Shown here: positions 46,965 to 57,959 of the stretch, one piece after another
Layout: the number at the start of each line of letters is the position of its first letter
Position numbering within the stretch: position 1 is the stretch's first letter
Source of the DNA: Pseudocercospora fijiensis CIRAD86
Taxonomy: Eukaryota > Ascomycota > Dothideomycetes > Mycosphaerellales > Mycosphaerellaceae
Length of the DNA: 64,000 nt
Direction of reading: 5' to 3'
Assembly (NCBI RefSeq): GCF_000340215.1
Contig: NW_006921538.1
Location: 186,001 to 250,000 of the forward strand
Position numbers and translations under genes: made by a program
Notes under the pieces: generated by a model
The model's database searches: none
Told to the model about the DNA's origin: nothing
What the model saw: only the letters and a program-made list of their open reading frames with translations

Positions 46965-47745
46965 GCAGAAAATTCAGAACCGCCTCAACATAGGTCTCAC
47001 ATCTGCCATCGCCAGTGGTCAGGCCCAAGCCAATCCCGATATTTTGGTAGTCAGCTTCTAGCTAGTCGGCCCTCGTCGCCCGGACCTAGTATACGGCATC
47101 ATACTTATGCTGGTAGCGATAGGCGTACTCCAACGCAGTCTCGGTCTTTCCGATGCCTCCATCGCCAAAACAAACACACGATTGCAAACAGAAGGATGAG
47201 TCAACAGCGTCCCCAAGACTGCTTCCAACTTCTGAGAGCTCCTGCTCGCGAGCATAAAACCGGGCGTTGCGAGCCCTCTTGAGAGGTACGATCGTAGTGC
47301 TTTGCTTTCCGGCGATATAGATGTAGCTATACTGCCACAGTCATCGAACTCCCGCAGCATTTCTTCGTACTCTTGCCAATATCTCGTGCTCCGACTCAAT
47401 ATTGCTCTCGGTCGAAGGATGAGGAGGCTGCTGCGCCGAAGAAGGCGGGCGTTGCTTTTCAAAGATCTCCTTTCTCAGCCTGAGTGAAGCCTTGGAGCCT
47501 TCGCCATATACGACTGGCATTGAAACGTCTAAAATACCAAGCAGGCAATCTGCCATGTCTTCAACGCGTGTCGTCTGTCGGCCAGACATCCAACGCAGCT
47601 TACTGTGTCGCTCACTGGCAAATGTTTGCCCTTCTTGTCGTCCGCCAACACAGCTTCCGGTATTTTGGTGATTGATGAGAGCTCCACGAGAAGCTCTTGT
47701 AATGAGCATTCCTCGGGCAGGGACAAGAAAGGTGCATGTGATGGA
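46965..47745 (-). pseudogene. HET domain / NB-ARC (fungal NLR-like) gene fragment
   Basis: Minus-strand frames give the end of a HET-type domain: SLQELLVELSSITKIPEAVLAD, then after a frameshift near 47620 RQTTRVEDMADCLLGILDVS followed by MPVVYGEGSKASLRLRKEI. Further on (47050-47300), in another frame, come ARNARFYAREQEL and a P-loop GDGGIGKTETALEYAYRY with YDAVY and a TAG at the expected Trp. This HET-to-NB-ARC order is that of fungal incompatibility/NLR proteins, which act in nonself recognition. The start and the C-terminal repeats are missing. Copia 2 begins 5 bp beyond the 5' side. Frameshifts and stops show it is dead; RIP is mild. Confidence 0.8.
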
Positions 47746-47750
47746 TGTAT
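47746..47750. other. TGTAT target-site duplication, left of Copia 2
   Basis: Matches TGTAT at 62562-62566. Together they bracket the two 129-bp LTRs exactly. Confidence 0.88.
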
Positions 47751-47879
47751 ACTTGATACAAACTGTGATGTATTCAGAAGAAGGGCTAATTCTACAGAAG
47801 CCCAAAGATGAAGTGTGCACAGTTGCGGCCTCAGGCATCATGCACGTGATAGCCTATATACACACTCCACACTCTAAGT
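47751..47879 (-). repeat. Copia 2 3' LTR (129 bp)
   Basis: On plus it begins ACTTGATACAAACTG and ends ACACTCTAAGT. Compared with 62433-62561 there are nine differences, all CA/TG versus TA; two changes are in this copy and seven in the other. Confidence 0.92.
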
Positions 47880-47895
47880 CACCCCCTTATCGCGT
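47880..47895 (-). other. Copia 2 polypurine tract
   Basis: The minus strand reads GATAAGGGGGTG immediately before the 3' LTR. A purine-rich run at this place is required for plus-strand priming in LTR elements and supports the boundary. Confidence 0.65.
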
Positions 47896-48049
47896 GTATA
47901 CAGCCAAACAAAGAAACCGCTAAAGCAATAGGGGATTAGGTATAGAAACAACTAGACTACTTTTAGGCTAATTAAATAAACAAATAACATATCGCCGACT
48001 TAGAACTAATACTACCTCCGGGGTATTATTAGCAAACTATCTATTTAGT

Positions 48050-51000
48050 ACTTAGTAGCAGGCTAAGCGGCGCTCTTAATCGTAGCCTTATAGTCTACTA
48101 AGTTTAACTATTAAACAAAGCGACTATACTTAAGCTTATTAAGCGGCTTAGTAAAGCTATTAGCGATCTAGTCGTATATACTAATCTAAGTAATAGCGAT
48201 AGTGCTATTAGCGATCTTCTCGCGGATGTAGTAGACTCTAGCGTCTATATACTTAGTATAGCTATTAACACTCGTCGACTAAGTAATAGCAATTACTAAA
48301 TAATTATCCTCGTATAGCGTAATAGGCTTAATAGTACCCTTATAACTAATTTCCTCTAATAACCGAGCTAGTGCAATAGCCTCCTTCGTACTAGTAGTTA
48401 ACTAAATATACTCGGCTTCTATAGACGATAGTATAATAAGCGTCTAGCGGCCGGACTTATATAATAGAGGTCCGCTAGTAATAGTAAAGTAGAAGCCTCC
48501 TATAGAGCGATAGGTAATCGGATTATTAGCCTAGGAAGCGTTACAGTACTTAACAAAGTTAAGCTCGTTCTTATTCTATATACCTCGGAAGTATAAGCTA
48601 CGGCTTAGAGTACTAACTAGGTACTTAATAAGCTAAAGAAGCGCGGTATAGTACTCCTTAGTTAGGTTAGAAATGTATCGTAATAGTAGGCCTATAGCGT
48701 AGTAAGTATTAGGTCGTGTAATTATAGCTAGCTATAGCGCTTTACTAACACCTTCCTAATACTAAGTCTTAAAGGCAGCGCTAGTAGTATAGCCCTTAGG
48801 TATACGCTAAATCGATATCTTAACGTATCGAGGTGCTATTAGTATAGCAGGAGCTACTCGGCCCTATATGCTATACTTCTTACTAAGCCTATTTAAATAG
48901 GCATCTTAAACGACGTAAATAGTACGCTAATCGCGGTTACGAATAATCCGCATACTAAGATAGTAGTATAGGTCGCCTAGCTCTCGTATATTAAAACGGT
49001 CCTTTAGTAACTAAGCTACTGCCTCTAGTACTAATAGAGTGTAGGCGATAATAATTATATTATCTACGTAGATAACAATAATAGAGCCGCTAACAATGTG
49101 TTTGAACACATATATATTAGCTACTATCGGCACGAAGTCTAGGCTCTTTAGGTACTTTCGAAGCTCTTCGTACTATAGTATTAGTAACTGCTTTAGACTA
49201 TATAGTGCCTTTAGTAACAGACAAACTATAGTCTTACTACTACGGTCTTTAAAGCTATATAGCTGCTCGACGTAGATCTTATACTTATTACCGATAAGCG
49301 TATTAAGGAAGGCCGTTAGAATATCGTATTACTTAGCCTCTAGGTTGTAATAGGCGATTAAGCTAAACAGCGCTCGTAGCGTAGACGGCTTAGCGACAGC
49401 CGTATAGGTCTTATTATAGTCCTGTCCCTTAACCTAAGTAAAGCTACGGACAACCTATCGAGCCTTAAACCGGCTTACCTTGCTATTAGCATTACGCTTA
49501 ATAGTAAACACCTATCGACTACGGACAACCTTACGACCTCTAGGTACTTCTAGCCGAGAAACGTATACCTACGTATAATTATCTATTAATAACTTGTATT
49601 TAGCCTTATAGGCCTCCTTCTATTATAGCTAGTGTTATAATTCCTTAGTAGCCTTAAAGCTCTTTAGAATTAGAATAGTCTCTTTAGGCTTGTTAGTCTA
49701 TTCGGCAATATAGTAGGCGGCTATAAAGCCCTTTATATAGGCTATTAGCATGTTAGCAAGGGTGCGGCGCTCTTTGCGATAGGCGCCTATATCGGCTAGG
49801 TAACTACGTAATAGTTTACGAGCGCTCTTATTGCTTCGTGTCTTGCGTATAGAACGACTACTAGTCTCGGTTAGCCGCTCAAACTTAGGCAACTAGCTAG
49901 GCTTACCTTTCTTAGCCTATAGATAATATACGGGCTGTTCCTCTACTAATTAGAAACTATCCTTATTACTTAAAGGAGGTTAAATAGCCGGCAGGTTATC
50001 CTCGAGCGGCAATAGATTAGCGACCTTATTAGCTACCTCTATGTCCTAAGTAGGTTCTTCTAGAGCATCTTCCTATTAGGCTAGAATGTGCTAAATAATA
50101 CTAGCGGCTTCCTAAGGCGGCGGTGCCCCGTTGCTTATAGAATTGAATAGAGCCGGTATAATAGACTCGAGTGTAATAAACTCGTTCTTAGCTAGGTCGT
50201 TAGGATTAGCGTATAGATTTATGCCCTTTAGAAGCAATAGCTTACTAGCCGTCTTAATAAATTAGACATCCTTTAATAGAATAACCTTACGCTAGTTAGG
50301 AAGGTAAATTATATATTTTCCTAAGTCTACCGAGTCCTTAGCATAGCTAACTAGCTTACTAACAAGGCCCCTACTATCTATCTTCTTTCTACGAGCTACT
50401 CCGTAATTATATACAATAGCAGTATAGCTATAGGCACGAAGATGTTAAAGGCGTAGTTGCTTTCGAGACTAATTAAGCTCCCTAGCTATAATAGTATAGG
50501 GGCTAAGACCTTCTAAGGTTCTAGGAGTAATATTAAGGACCTATATAGCAGTAGTAACTATATACGGCTATAGGGCCTTAGGCAAATTCGTATAAAGCAT
50601 TATCTTCCGAGCGGTCGTATATACGATGTAATTACTAACCTTAGCTAGGCTATTCTAAGTAGAAGAATGAGGTGCTATAACCTGTAGTATAATGCCCTAA
50701 TTACGAGCCTAGCTTAACAGCTAATTTCCGCCGTATTTACCCCCTCTATCGAGGCAGTAGATTAGAATCGAATAGCTAGTTTATATACGAACGTATATAC
50801 GATAATCCTTAATAGCTACTATAGCCCCTAACTTTAGTAAGCTAGCATATTCGTATCGATAGGCTAACTTAGCGCATATAAACAATGTAAAGTAGCGCTC
50901 TTATAGCAGACTAGGATTAGTAATAGTAACTATATCTATATAGACAATATAGTAAATAGTAGATAGTCGTAGGCGTAGTAGTCGATTATATTCCTTATAT

Positions 51001-51690
51001 AACGTTGCTATACGACAAGCAATACAGTTTCGGAAGTCGGTCTTGTTTCTAGTAATAACAATCTAACCCTTAGCTTCTATTCGTAATAGCTTGCGGTAAT
51101 AGATATAGCTATATCGTAGATACTACTCTTCTATCGTACCTATTAGCATCCCCTTCTTCGATAGAAGAGTAACAACCTAACCCTTAGGACTAGAGGTAGG
51201 TATATGCAAATAGGGGAGACTATTCTTTCGGTATGTCTAAGCAATAGTAACCTTAGAGCCGTTAACGACAGTAAACAGTACACGCTTGTTATTCCGATAG
51301 AAACAGCCCTTATCGGCTAGCTTCTTAGTAGATAAGAGTTTAGCAGCTAGACCTAGTATATATAGTGTCTCTAACAACTTTATATTGCTAATACTATGCT
51401 CGTTAACTACCTCTATCTAAGCAACGCCTACTATTATTGCGTGCTTTGTATTACCCCTAAGCCGGACAGGGATGCAGTAACCTTTACACCTAAGAAGCAA
51501 GGTAGGGTTATTAACTGTATACATACTAGTACTAGAGTCTATAACCTAGTTAGTAGTACGAGTCGCTATAGTAAGCGCTATAGATGCCGCGTTACTAACA
51601 GTAATCGCATTAAAGGCGTAGTTGCTACCTAAACTAGGTAACGGTGCTAAATCCGGACGTAGATTGTTACAGAATAAGGGTAGTGTATTT
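48050..51690 (-). pseudogene. Copia 2 pol relic: integrase, RT, RNase H
   Basis: On minus, the integrase (about 50600-51200) includes NCIACRIATLYKEYNRLLR and an ITTTAI-like core. A long linker with acidic and Ser-rich parts follows; one open piece is 49698-49892. The RT begins about 49560 (GQDYNKTYTAVAKPSTLRAL) and has its catalytic box near 49055-49085 as YVDNIIII, changed from YVDD. RNase H shows SSIEAEYIQLTTSTKEAIAL and LYEDNYLVIAI at 48270-48420. The pol ends near 48060. Stops are RIP type throughout. Confidence 0.85.
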
Positions 51691-51699
51691 TTAGCAAAC

Positions 51700-52736
51700 A
51701 AGCCTTGCGTACTAGGTTGCTATTATTACTATATAGTTAGTCTACGCTACTAATATTGCTATTACTATACCCTCTTCTTCTTAGCCTTCTGCTGTTTACG
51801 GCGTAGTCGGTCTTCTTCCTTTAGATAAGGGTACTTATTATAGCAACGATTAGACGGATGCGACCCCTAATAATAGGCGCACTTCTTACGGTTAGACTAG
51901 TAACTATTCTAGTTGCTTCTACTACGACCTCGATTATTATTTCCGTTGTTTCCGTAGCTACTACGACCGCTACGGTTCGAGTTACCTCGACTATTACTAT
52001 TGCTACCTTATAGTTAGTACTAGCGCTAAAGACCGAAGAAGCTATTATACTAGGCCTAGTTTAACTAAGCTACGTTCTTATTAAGCAACGCGCTAATAAT
52101 ATTGTTAAGGGTACTATTATTAATAGTATATTCTAAGGCGTACATTTGCTTACGGCGCATCTACGTAAAAGCCTCGTAGAACGGTACGATTTGTATAATA
52201 AACATATAGACAGCCTAGTATTAACTAATAGCTAATTTAGTGTCTTTTAAGGTACTAAGCTTCTTCTTGTATTCGTTATAGAACTTCTCGACGTCCTTGC
52301 TATCGTAGCGAAGGGTAATATAGTCCTAGAAGAGCATAAATTTAGTAGACCTACCTTTACTAGTATACTTCTTTTATAGATAATCCTATACTACCTTAGA
52401 GGTATCGAGTCTAAGCAACGACTACTAGATCTCGGATACATAGTTAGCGAATATCTACGTACGCGCTAACTAGTCCTTTGCCTCCTATTTATCTTAGCGG
52501 TCTTTAAATTCTTCCTATATCTTAGTAGATAATAGCTTAAACTCGGGCTTTAGATAGGTCCCTTAGATATAGCGCTATACCTATATGCCTTTAAGGGTAC
52601 CCTTAGCGGCATAGGCCTATGCTAGATAATTCTCCTTATTCTTTAGCTTAGGGATGTTGCTTATATAAGCGTTAGAAGTTGTAGGGGGAGCTATTATAGA
52701 TAGCGACGGCGATATTAATATAGAAAGAGACTATAG
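51700..52736 (-). pseudogene. Copia 2 gag relic
   Basis: The N-terminal stretch near 52600-52720 reads NIPKLKNKENYLAxAYAAKG, typical of Copia gag openings (a K-L-x-x-x-NY-x-x-W pattern). A zinc knuckle near 51845-51895 reads KKCAYYxGSHPSNRCYN. Gypsy 3 inserted just upstream of or at the gag start (52737-52741), so leader and gag are now 9.4 kb apart. Confidence 0.7.
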
Positions 52737-52741
52737 ACTTA
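52737..52741. other. ACTTA target-site duplication, left of Gypsy 3
   Basis: Identical to ACTTA at 62192-62196 and exactly flanking the two 128-bp LTRs. Confidence 0.88.
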
Positions 52742-52869
52742 AGTAGAGGTGTAATAGCAACTGTGTATTCGATAGGTACGTAGAGAGGTAGAAGTTCTAA
52801 GTACGGAAGAGGGCTCTCGTAGTATACTAAGTCCGCTTTATCGATGCCTTAGGCTCTAACTCTCTAACT
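52742..52869 (-). repeat. Gypsy 3 3' LTR (128 bp)
   Basis: On plus it begins AGTAGAGGTGTAATAGC and ends CTCTCTAACT. It differs from 62064-62191 at four sites, all TG or CA here and TA in the other copy. The termini form AGT/ACT rather than TG/CA. Confidence 0.9.
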
Positions 52870-52882
52870 ACTCCCTTATCTA
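52870..52882 (-). other. Gypsy 3 polypurine tract
   Basis: The minus strand reads AGATAAGGGAGT directly before the LTR start (AGTTAGAG). It sets the orientation of the element as minus. Confidence 0.65.
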
Positions 52883-55800
52883 CAAGTCGTAGAGCCTGCG
52901 ATATAGTATCGCTATTGCCTTGTCTAATATTCTATCTACTACAATAGTAGATTATATAAAAGAAGTGTACCTATACGCTAATTAGTCCCTAGGATATTAT
53001 ACAAATTAGTCTCTTACGTCGGTAATACGCCGGTTACTATATCTAATCTGTACTTCTATCTATAACTCTAATCTAACCTGCGTATCTATGCCCTTGTAAT
53101 AATGCTTAGTAGGCGAGTGCAAGCGATAGGCTACGGGGCGTATAATACTATACGTTAGAAGGGTCGATCGATATCGATAATAGGTAACTATTACGGAGGT
53201 CTCGGAGGTATCGATCGATTGTTAATTACTAAGCGCTATTGCGTAAGTTGAATCGGTAATGTGCTTCTACCTTCTTTGTAACCTTCTTTAGGTATAGTAT
53301 GCGCGGCTATAGTAGTCCTTCTAGTATATCGATCTGCTACTTTACTAGGTATCTACTTCTAGGCGTAAACTTTTGCAAGTGCTTACGATAATAAAGGCCC
53401 TATAGTAACTTAGTTCTATCGACAGTCTATAACTCGAAAGCATTGTCTATATTATCGCTTAATTGTTTAATACGGAAGAGGCTAGTCTAAGATAGTTGCT
53501 AACTCTTTTAACGGATTAACTAATTCTTAAGAAGAACGAGATTACTAGGTCTAAGTAGAGGCTATGTATTTATTAACCGATAAAGACGTCTAATACGCTT
53601 AGCTAATGCTGCCTTGCTACGGCGACGCACTTCCGAGTAAACGCGATACCGGGTTGTAAGGTACTCTAGTATATTAAAGAGGCTAGTATATAGCACCTTT
53701 AGCTACTAACTCGTAGTAGTAGCGTTAACGTCGATTTCGGGCTTATTGTTAATTAAATCAACTATTGCTGTATTAGCTTCTTTAACGCCTTTTAATGCGT
53801 TAATCAATTCCTATCGTTATACGGAAGGATAGAGATCGGCCTTATTACTAAGCTCTTCCGGTCGGAGGCCTAACTTAATCTCCGTAGGTAAATATCTAAT
53901 ACCCTCGATGTGCCTATAATTGGCATGCCTTATTGCCTTAATAGCATTAGTAACCTAGCCGCTAAGTTGCTTAATCGGGTATCTATTTAGGTCTATTAAG
54001 TAACTATTGTTGTTACGCTTAAGTAATCGACGAATAACTCGGTTTAATATTTCTACGGAGCTAGTAAGTCGCTTACTTCCTATAGGCCCTAGTATTGCGT
54101 AGATGCCTCTATCCTATCGAAGGTGCTCTATTACTATTATAAACTTAGTGCCGGGGTTATAGAATACTACTATAGGGTCCGTAGAAGCGTCGAAGACCTT
54201 ATCTAGTGCTATATATATAGTCTCTGTTTCCTTATCTTCTAATAGCTTTACCTCGCCGAAGCGTAAGAAGACATCTACGACTACGAGCAAGTATCGATAC
54301 GGCTTCTTACTAATTCTAGTGCGTTCTAGCGGGAACGGCCCTATTAGATTAATCTCGACAACCTTACTAGAATACAGTACGTAGAAGACTTTATATAAAT
54401 GTATCGGGTTTGCTAGTCTCTAGAGTACGCAGTAGAAGTAGCCCTTAACGTATTTAATAATGTCGCTATATATATCTAGCTAGAACACTCGGTTAATAAG
54501 CTTCTAGTAAACGATACGCTTATTAAAGTAACCTACTTTATCGTATAGTTTCTATAGCAATAGCACAATCTCGTATAGTAACAAGTAGGGTACTAGGATC
54601 CGTCGCCTATTAATTCGATCCGTAATAATATATCTCTATAAGATGCTAGTCGCTATATAGTATCGATAGCTAGCGGCAATAGTCTTAAAGCTCCTATATA
54701 CGGCCTTAGTCTAGGTCTAAGGGATCTGTTAATATTTGTAGTACCTTATAATGTCACTATACTATTGCTTAGTAAGCGCTAAGTCCTTATCTAATAGCTT
54801 CCCCGGTATAATATTCGGTACCTTGTAACAAAGGTGTTCGTAGTAAGGGTTATAGTATATCTAGCTCGGATCGCCGCTCTTATAGATATAAAGAATCTTA
54901 TATCCGATCTCTAAGCAATCTAGGATAGGTACTTTTATTGTTGCCTCTTTAGTCGGTTGCTTAGGTTTACTAAAGGATATCTATAGCAACGGCTCTTCGA
55001 TAGTAATATTGTTAATCGGTAGTGCTCTTATTTCCTCCTCTTACTCCTTCCTTAATCTGTCCCTTACCCGTATAAGTACCTTACCGAGTAGGTTTAGGCC
55101 CTAATATTCCCTTATTCTATCGGCCTTATATCCTTCAAACCTAATGCCCTATATTCGATTAGTTAGTAATGCCTCTACAAGTTTACGATTACTAGTACCT
55201 AGAAGAGATTCTAGTAGCCTAGGGTTTGCTTTAAACTTTAGGTAGTTGCCTTATTCCGCGATAGCCTCTCGGTATTTATTCTAAATCGCCGGTTACTATC
55301 GTAACCCGTATACCGTGCGGCCGAGTAGCTTCTATTTAGTAGGGTTGTTAGTGTTTATAATCTTAGCGGCGGTCTCGAAGTTACGATAAATCTCTGCTTT
55401 CCGTATTATTATAAACTGTTTAGCAGTGTTAAATGTAAGGCCCTCGTATTCGATGTTGTTGCTAAGGATATACTATTAAGAAAGGAAGCTATAAGGCTAT
55501 AGTTGCTAGAAATATACCGGTCCTAGTTGTCGATTAATAGCGTTGCCGTAGGTGTCGTATCTGTCGCCTTTAATGCGAGTATTGTAGGTCCTATAGGTTA
55601 CGACAACTCGTATATTGTTAGTATCGACCTCCTCGTACGTAGTATTGTTCTTGCTTGCTAATTCGATGCTACTAAGTATATATTTCTCGTATCTCTCCCC
55701 TCTATCGAAAAGTTTATTTAACGTCTCGTTAAAGCCTCCTTTACTATCTTTCTATATCTATAAGTTATTATTATTATATACGTCTAACTCCTTCCTTAGT

Positions 55801-57591
55801 TCGATAGTCTTAGCGTTAAGGTCCTGTTTATTATCGTCTTCGAAGATCGTATAAGAGAGCGTATCTACTACTACGTTACGAGGGCCTTCGATATACCTAA
55901 TACGGATATTATACTATCGAAGGGTGTCTTGCTAGCGTACGTAGATCCTATCTGCTTAGGCGTTAATAAAGCTAGTAATAGGCTTATAGTCCGTATAGAT
56001 AATAGAAGTAATAGGTCCTTAGAATATATAGGTATGTTTGCCGATAAAATAAACGATTAACTTTAGTTCTCGCTTATAGGTACCGTAGTTACGTTCGGTC
56101 TTACTAAAGAGATAGGTATCGTATAGGATAGGTACCTATTTGCTAGTTGTCTTACTATTATAAGTAACCTCCTACCTCTATCGGATAAAGTAGCCTATAC
56201 CCTTAGTAGAAGTATCTAAGTATATCTTATACGGTAGTATTAGGTTATATCTATACTATTCTACTACGGATACTACCTGTTTCTTTACTAGGTTAAAGCT
56301 TAGCTAAGTAGCCTCGTTCTATTGCTAATCTTCTAGGTTGTCGCTTATTAGCCGCCGAATAGGTATTATAACCTCTCCTATATTCTTAACGTATTCGCGC
56401 GTAGTATTAACAATACCGTTAAACCTTCGTACGTTATAGGCGTTCTACGGCACTAGCTAGTCGAGGATCTTCTATACTCTTACTAGTTTTAATGCCTTAC
56501 GTCTACCCGATTTGTATATATCTCTAAGCATCTCTAACTTATTAAAGCTAATATAGACTTTCCGAAAGGATAGCTTTATCTTTACGAATACTAAGCGAGG
56601 GAAGAGGTAATCTCGGATAAAGGGCTATTAGGCGTTCTAGTCTCGGTACGCTAGTAAGATATCGTCGACGTAAACGGTTATATATAGTAGTTACTATTCT
56701 TAGTCTAAGCCGACTATAGTATCGACGGCGATAAGTAAAGGTTCTAGCTCCGGTAGAGGTATTATTCTAAAGGCTACGTTACTATACTTATTTATAGTAA
56801 AACTTAAAGATCTAGTACCTATTAGTATACGCGTTAGTTAGAGCTATCCTATCGTAGGTATATAGAAGGCTAGTAGGTGCCTATTAGTAGGGTAAATCGA
56901 TATCGTCTAGTATACGTCTTTAATATCGAACTTCGAGAAGTACCTATAGGTCGGATTACTAAGGAACTCTTAGCTCTTCTTTATTAGCTGTATTTGTTCG
57001 CCGCTCTCCTACTCCTATATATAGTAATAGTTAAATATAAGGCGCGGGCGTAGTTTGCCTAGCTTAGTAACGATAACGTAGTTAGTATTCTATTTACTAA
57101 TCTCTCTATTAGCCGTTACTATACTCTTAAAGAGGCTATTCTTAAGCCCTTCTATTATATACTTAATTAGCTACTATTCCTTATTAGCGCTTATTCGTTT
57201 CGGCTTAGCGCGGAAGACCTATATACCTTCTTTTAGGATAGTACGATACTATATTAGGTCCGTAGTAGGTCCGAGGTCTCCTTATTTAAGTACCTCTAGG
57301 TTACGATAAGTTTATAGAACTTAAAGGACTTCTAGTATATCCGATTTAGGTATTAATAGACTAAGCTTAATCTCCTTCGTACTAATCTATTCCTTTAGTT
57401 CTACGAGGCCCTTACTTATATCGATCTCTTAGCGCTTAACTCGGCGTATAACGGAGTATTTCTTAGTAGTCTCGGCGCCGATACTATTATTTTAGATTAT
57501 ATAATTATCGATCGTCTCTAGTAACTAATAGCGGAAGTAAAGGTATTCGGTACTATAGCGGTAGGTTGCTTCGGAAACGTCGTAGTACCGC

Positions 57592-57617
57592 TTAGGGTAA
57601 GGGTTAGGGTTAGGGTT
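57592..57617 (+). repeat. Telomere-type repeat TTAGGG (about 4 units) inside Gypsy 3 pol
   Basis: The plus strand reads TTAGGG, TAAGGG, TTAGGG, TTAGGG, TT. TTAGGG is the telomere repeat of most filamentous ascomycetes. On minus it is in frame with pol and would read NPNPNPYP. It lies 90 bp from a longer array in the opposite orientation. Confidence 0.9.
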
Positions 57618-57707
57618 GTCGCTTACGTAATCGCCTTTTGCCTCCGAGACTTTATATACTCTAAATAGCCTAATTCTTCGAGAGATGCTATTATTTACCT
57701 TAGGGTA

Positions 57708-57751
57708 TAACCCTAACCCTAACCCTAACCCTAACCCTAACCCTAACCCTA
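57708..57751 (-). repeat. Telomere-type repeat TAACCC (7 units) inside Gypsy 3 pol
   Basis: Seven perfect TAACCC units plus TA on the plus strand. Read on minus it is in frame with the pol protein and encodes alternating Gly-Leu. Because the repeat contains neither CA nor TG it is immune to RIP, which explains its perfection inside a mutated element. Confidence 0.95.
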
Positions 57752-57959
57752 GTATCTCTTTAAAGCTCTCCTTCTATCGTAGCTCGGCGCTATTAACGTC
57801 GACGCTATAGTTAGTATTTATATTAGTACTAAGCCTTTTCTTATTATACTAAGGACTTAATAAAAAGCCTAGCCCTTCCTACTAGTTACCTTTATATTAC
57901 TAAGGTCTATCTCTTCTAAATTACGGTTTAGCTCTTCTATATCTATATTATCCTCTTCC

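Larger units (their letters stand above)
53200..57950 (-). pseudogene. Gypsy 3 pol relic: RT, RNase H, integrase
   Basis: RT: RYFSKFDIKDVYWTISI and the catalytic box near 56650-56680 as YVDDILLAYRD, both Asp intact. RNase H: YKRELKLIVYFIGKHTYIFQ, IYTDYKPITSFINA, RQYNIRIRYIEGPRNVVVDT at about 55850-56120. Integrase at 53700-54600: GYFNKRIVYxKLINRVFxLD, VVEINLIGPFPLERTRISKK and KPYRYLLVVVDVF. Stops are RIP type. The region just before the RT carries in-frame telomere-type repeats. No chromodomain was seen. Confidence 0.82.

Noticed and set aside
55615..55854. 79-codon open frame on plus inside Gypsy 3
   Set aside because: Antisense to the Gypsy 3 RNase H/integrase region; composition (Ser/Leu-rich) is that of a shadow of RIP-mutated DNA.
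57592..57751. True chromosome end or head-to-head telomere fusion
   Set aside because: Coding sequence of one retrotransposon continues on both sides and in between, and intact Gypsy and Copia boundaries lie outside; it is an internal array.
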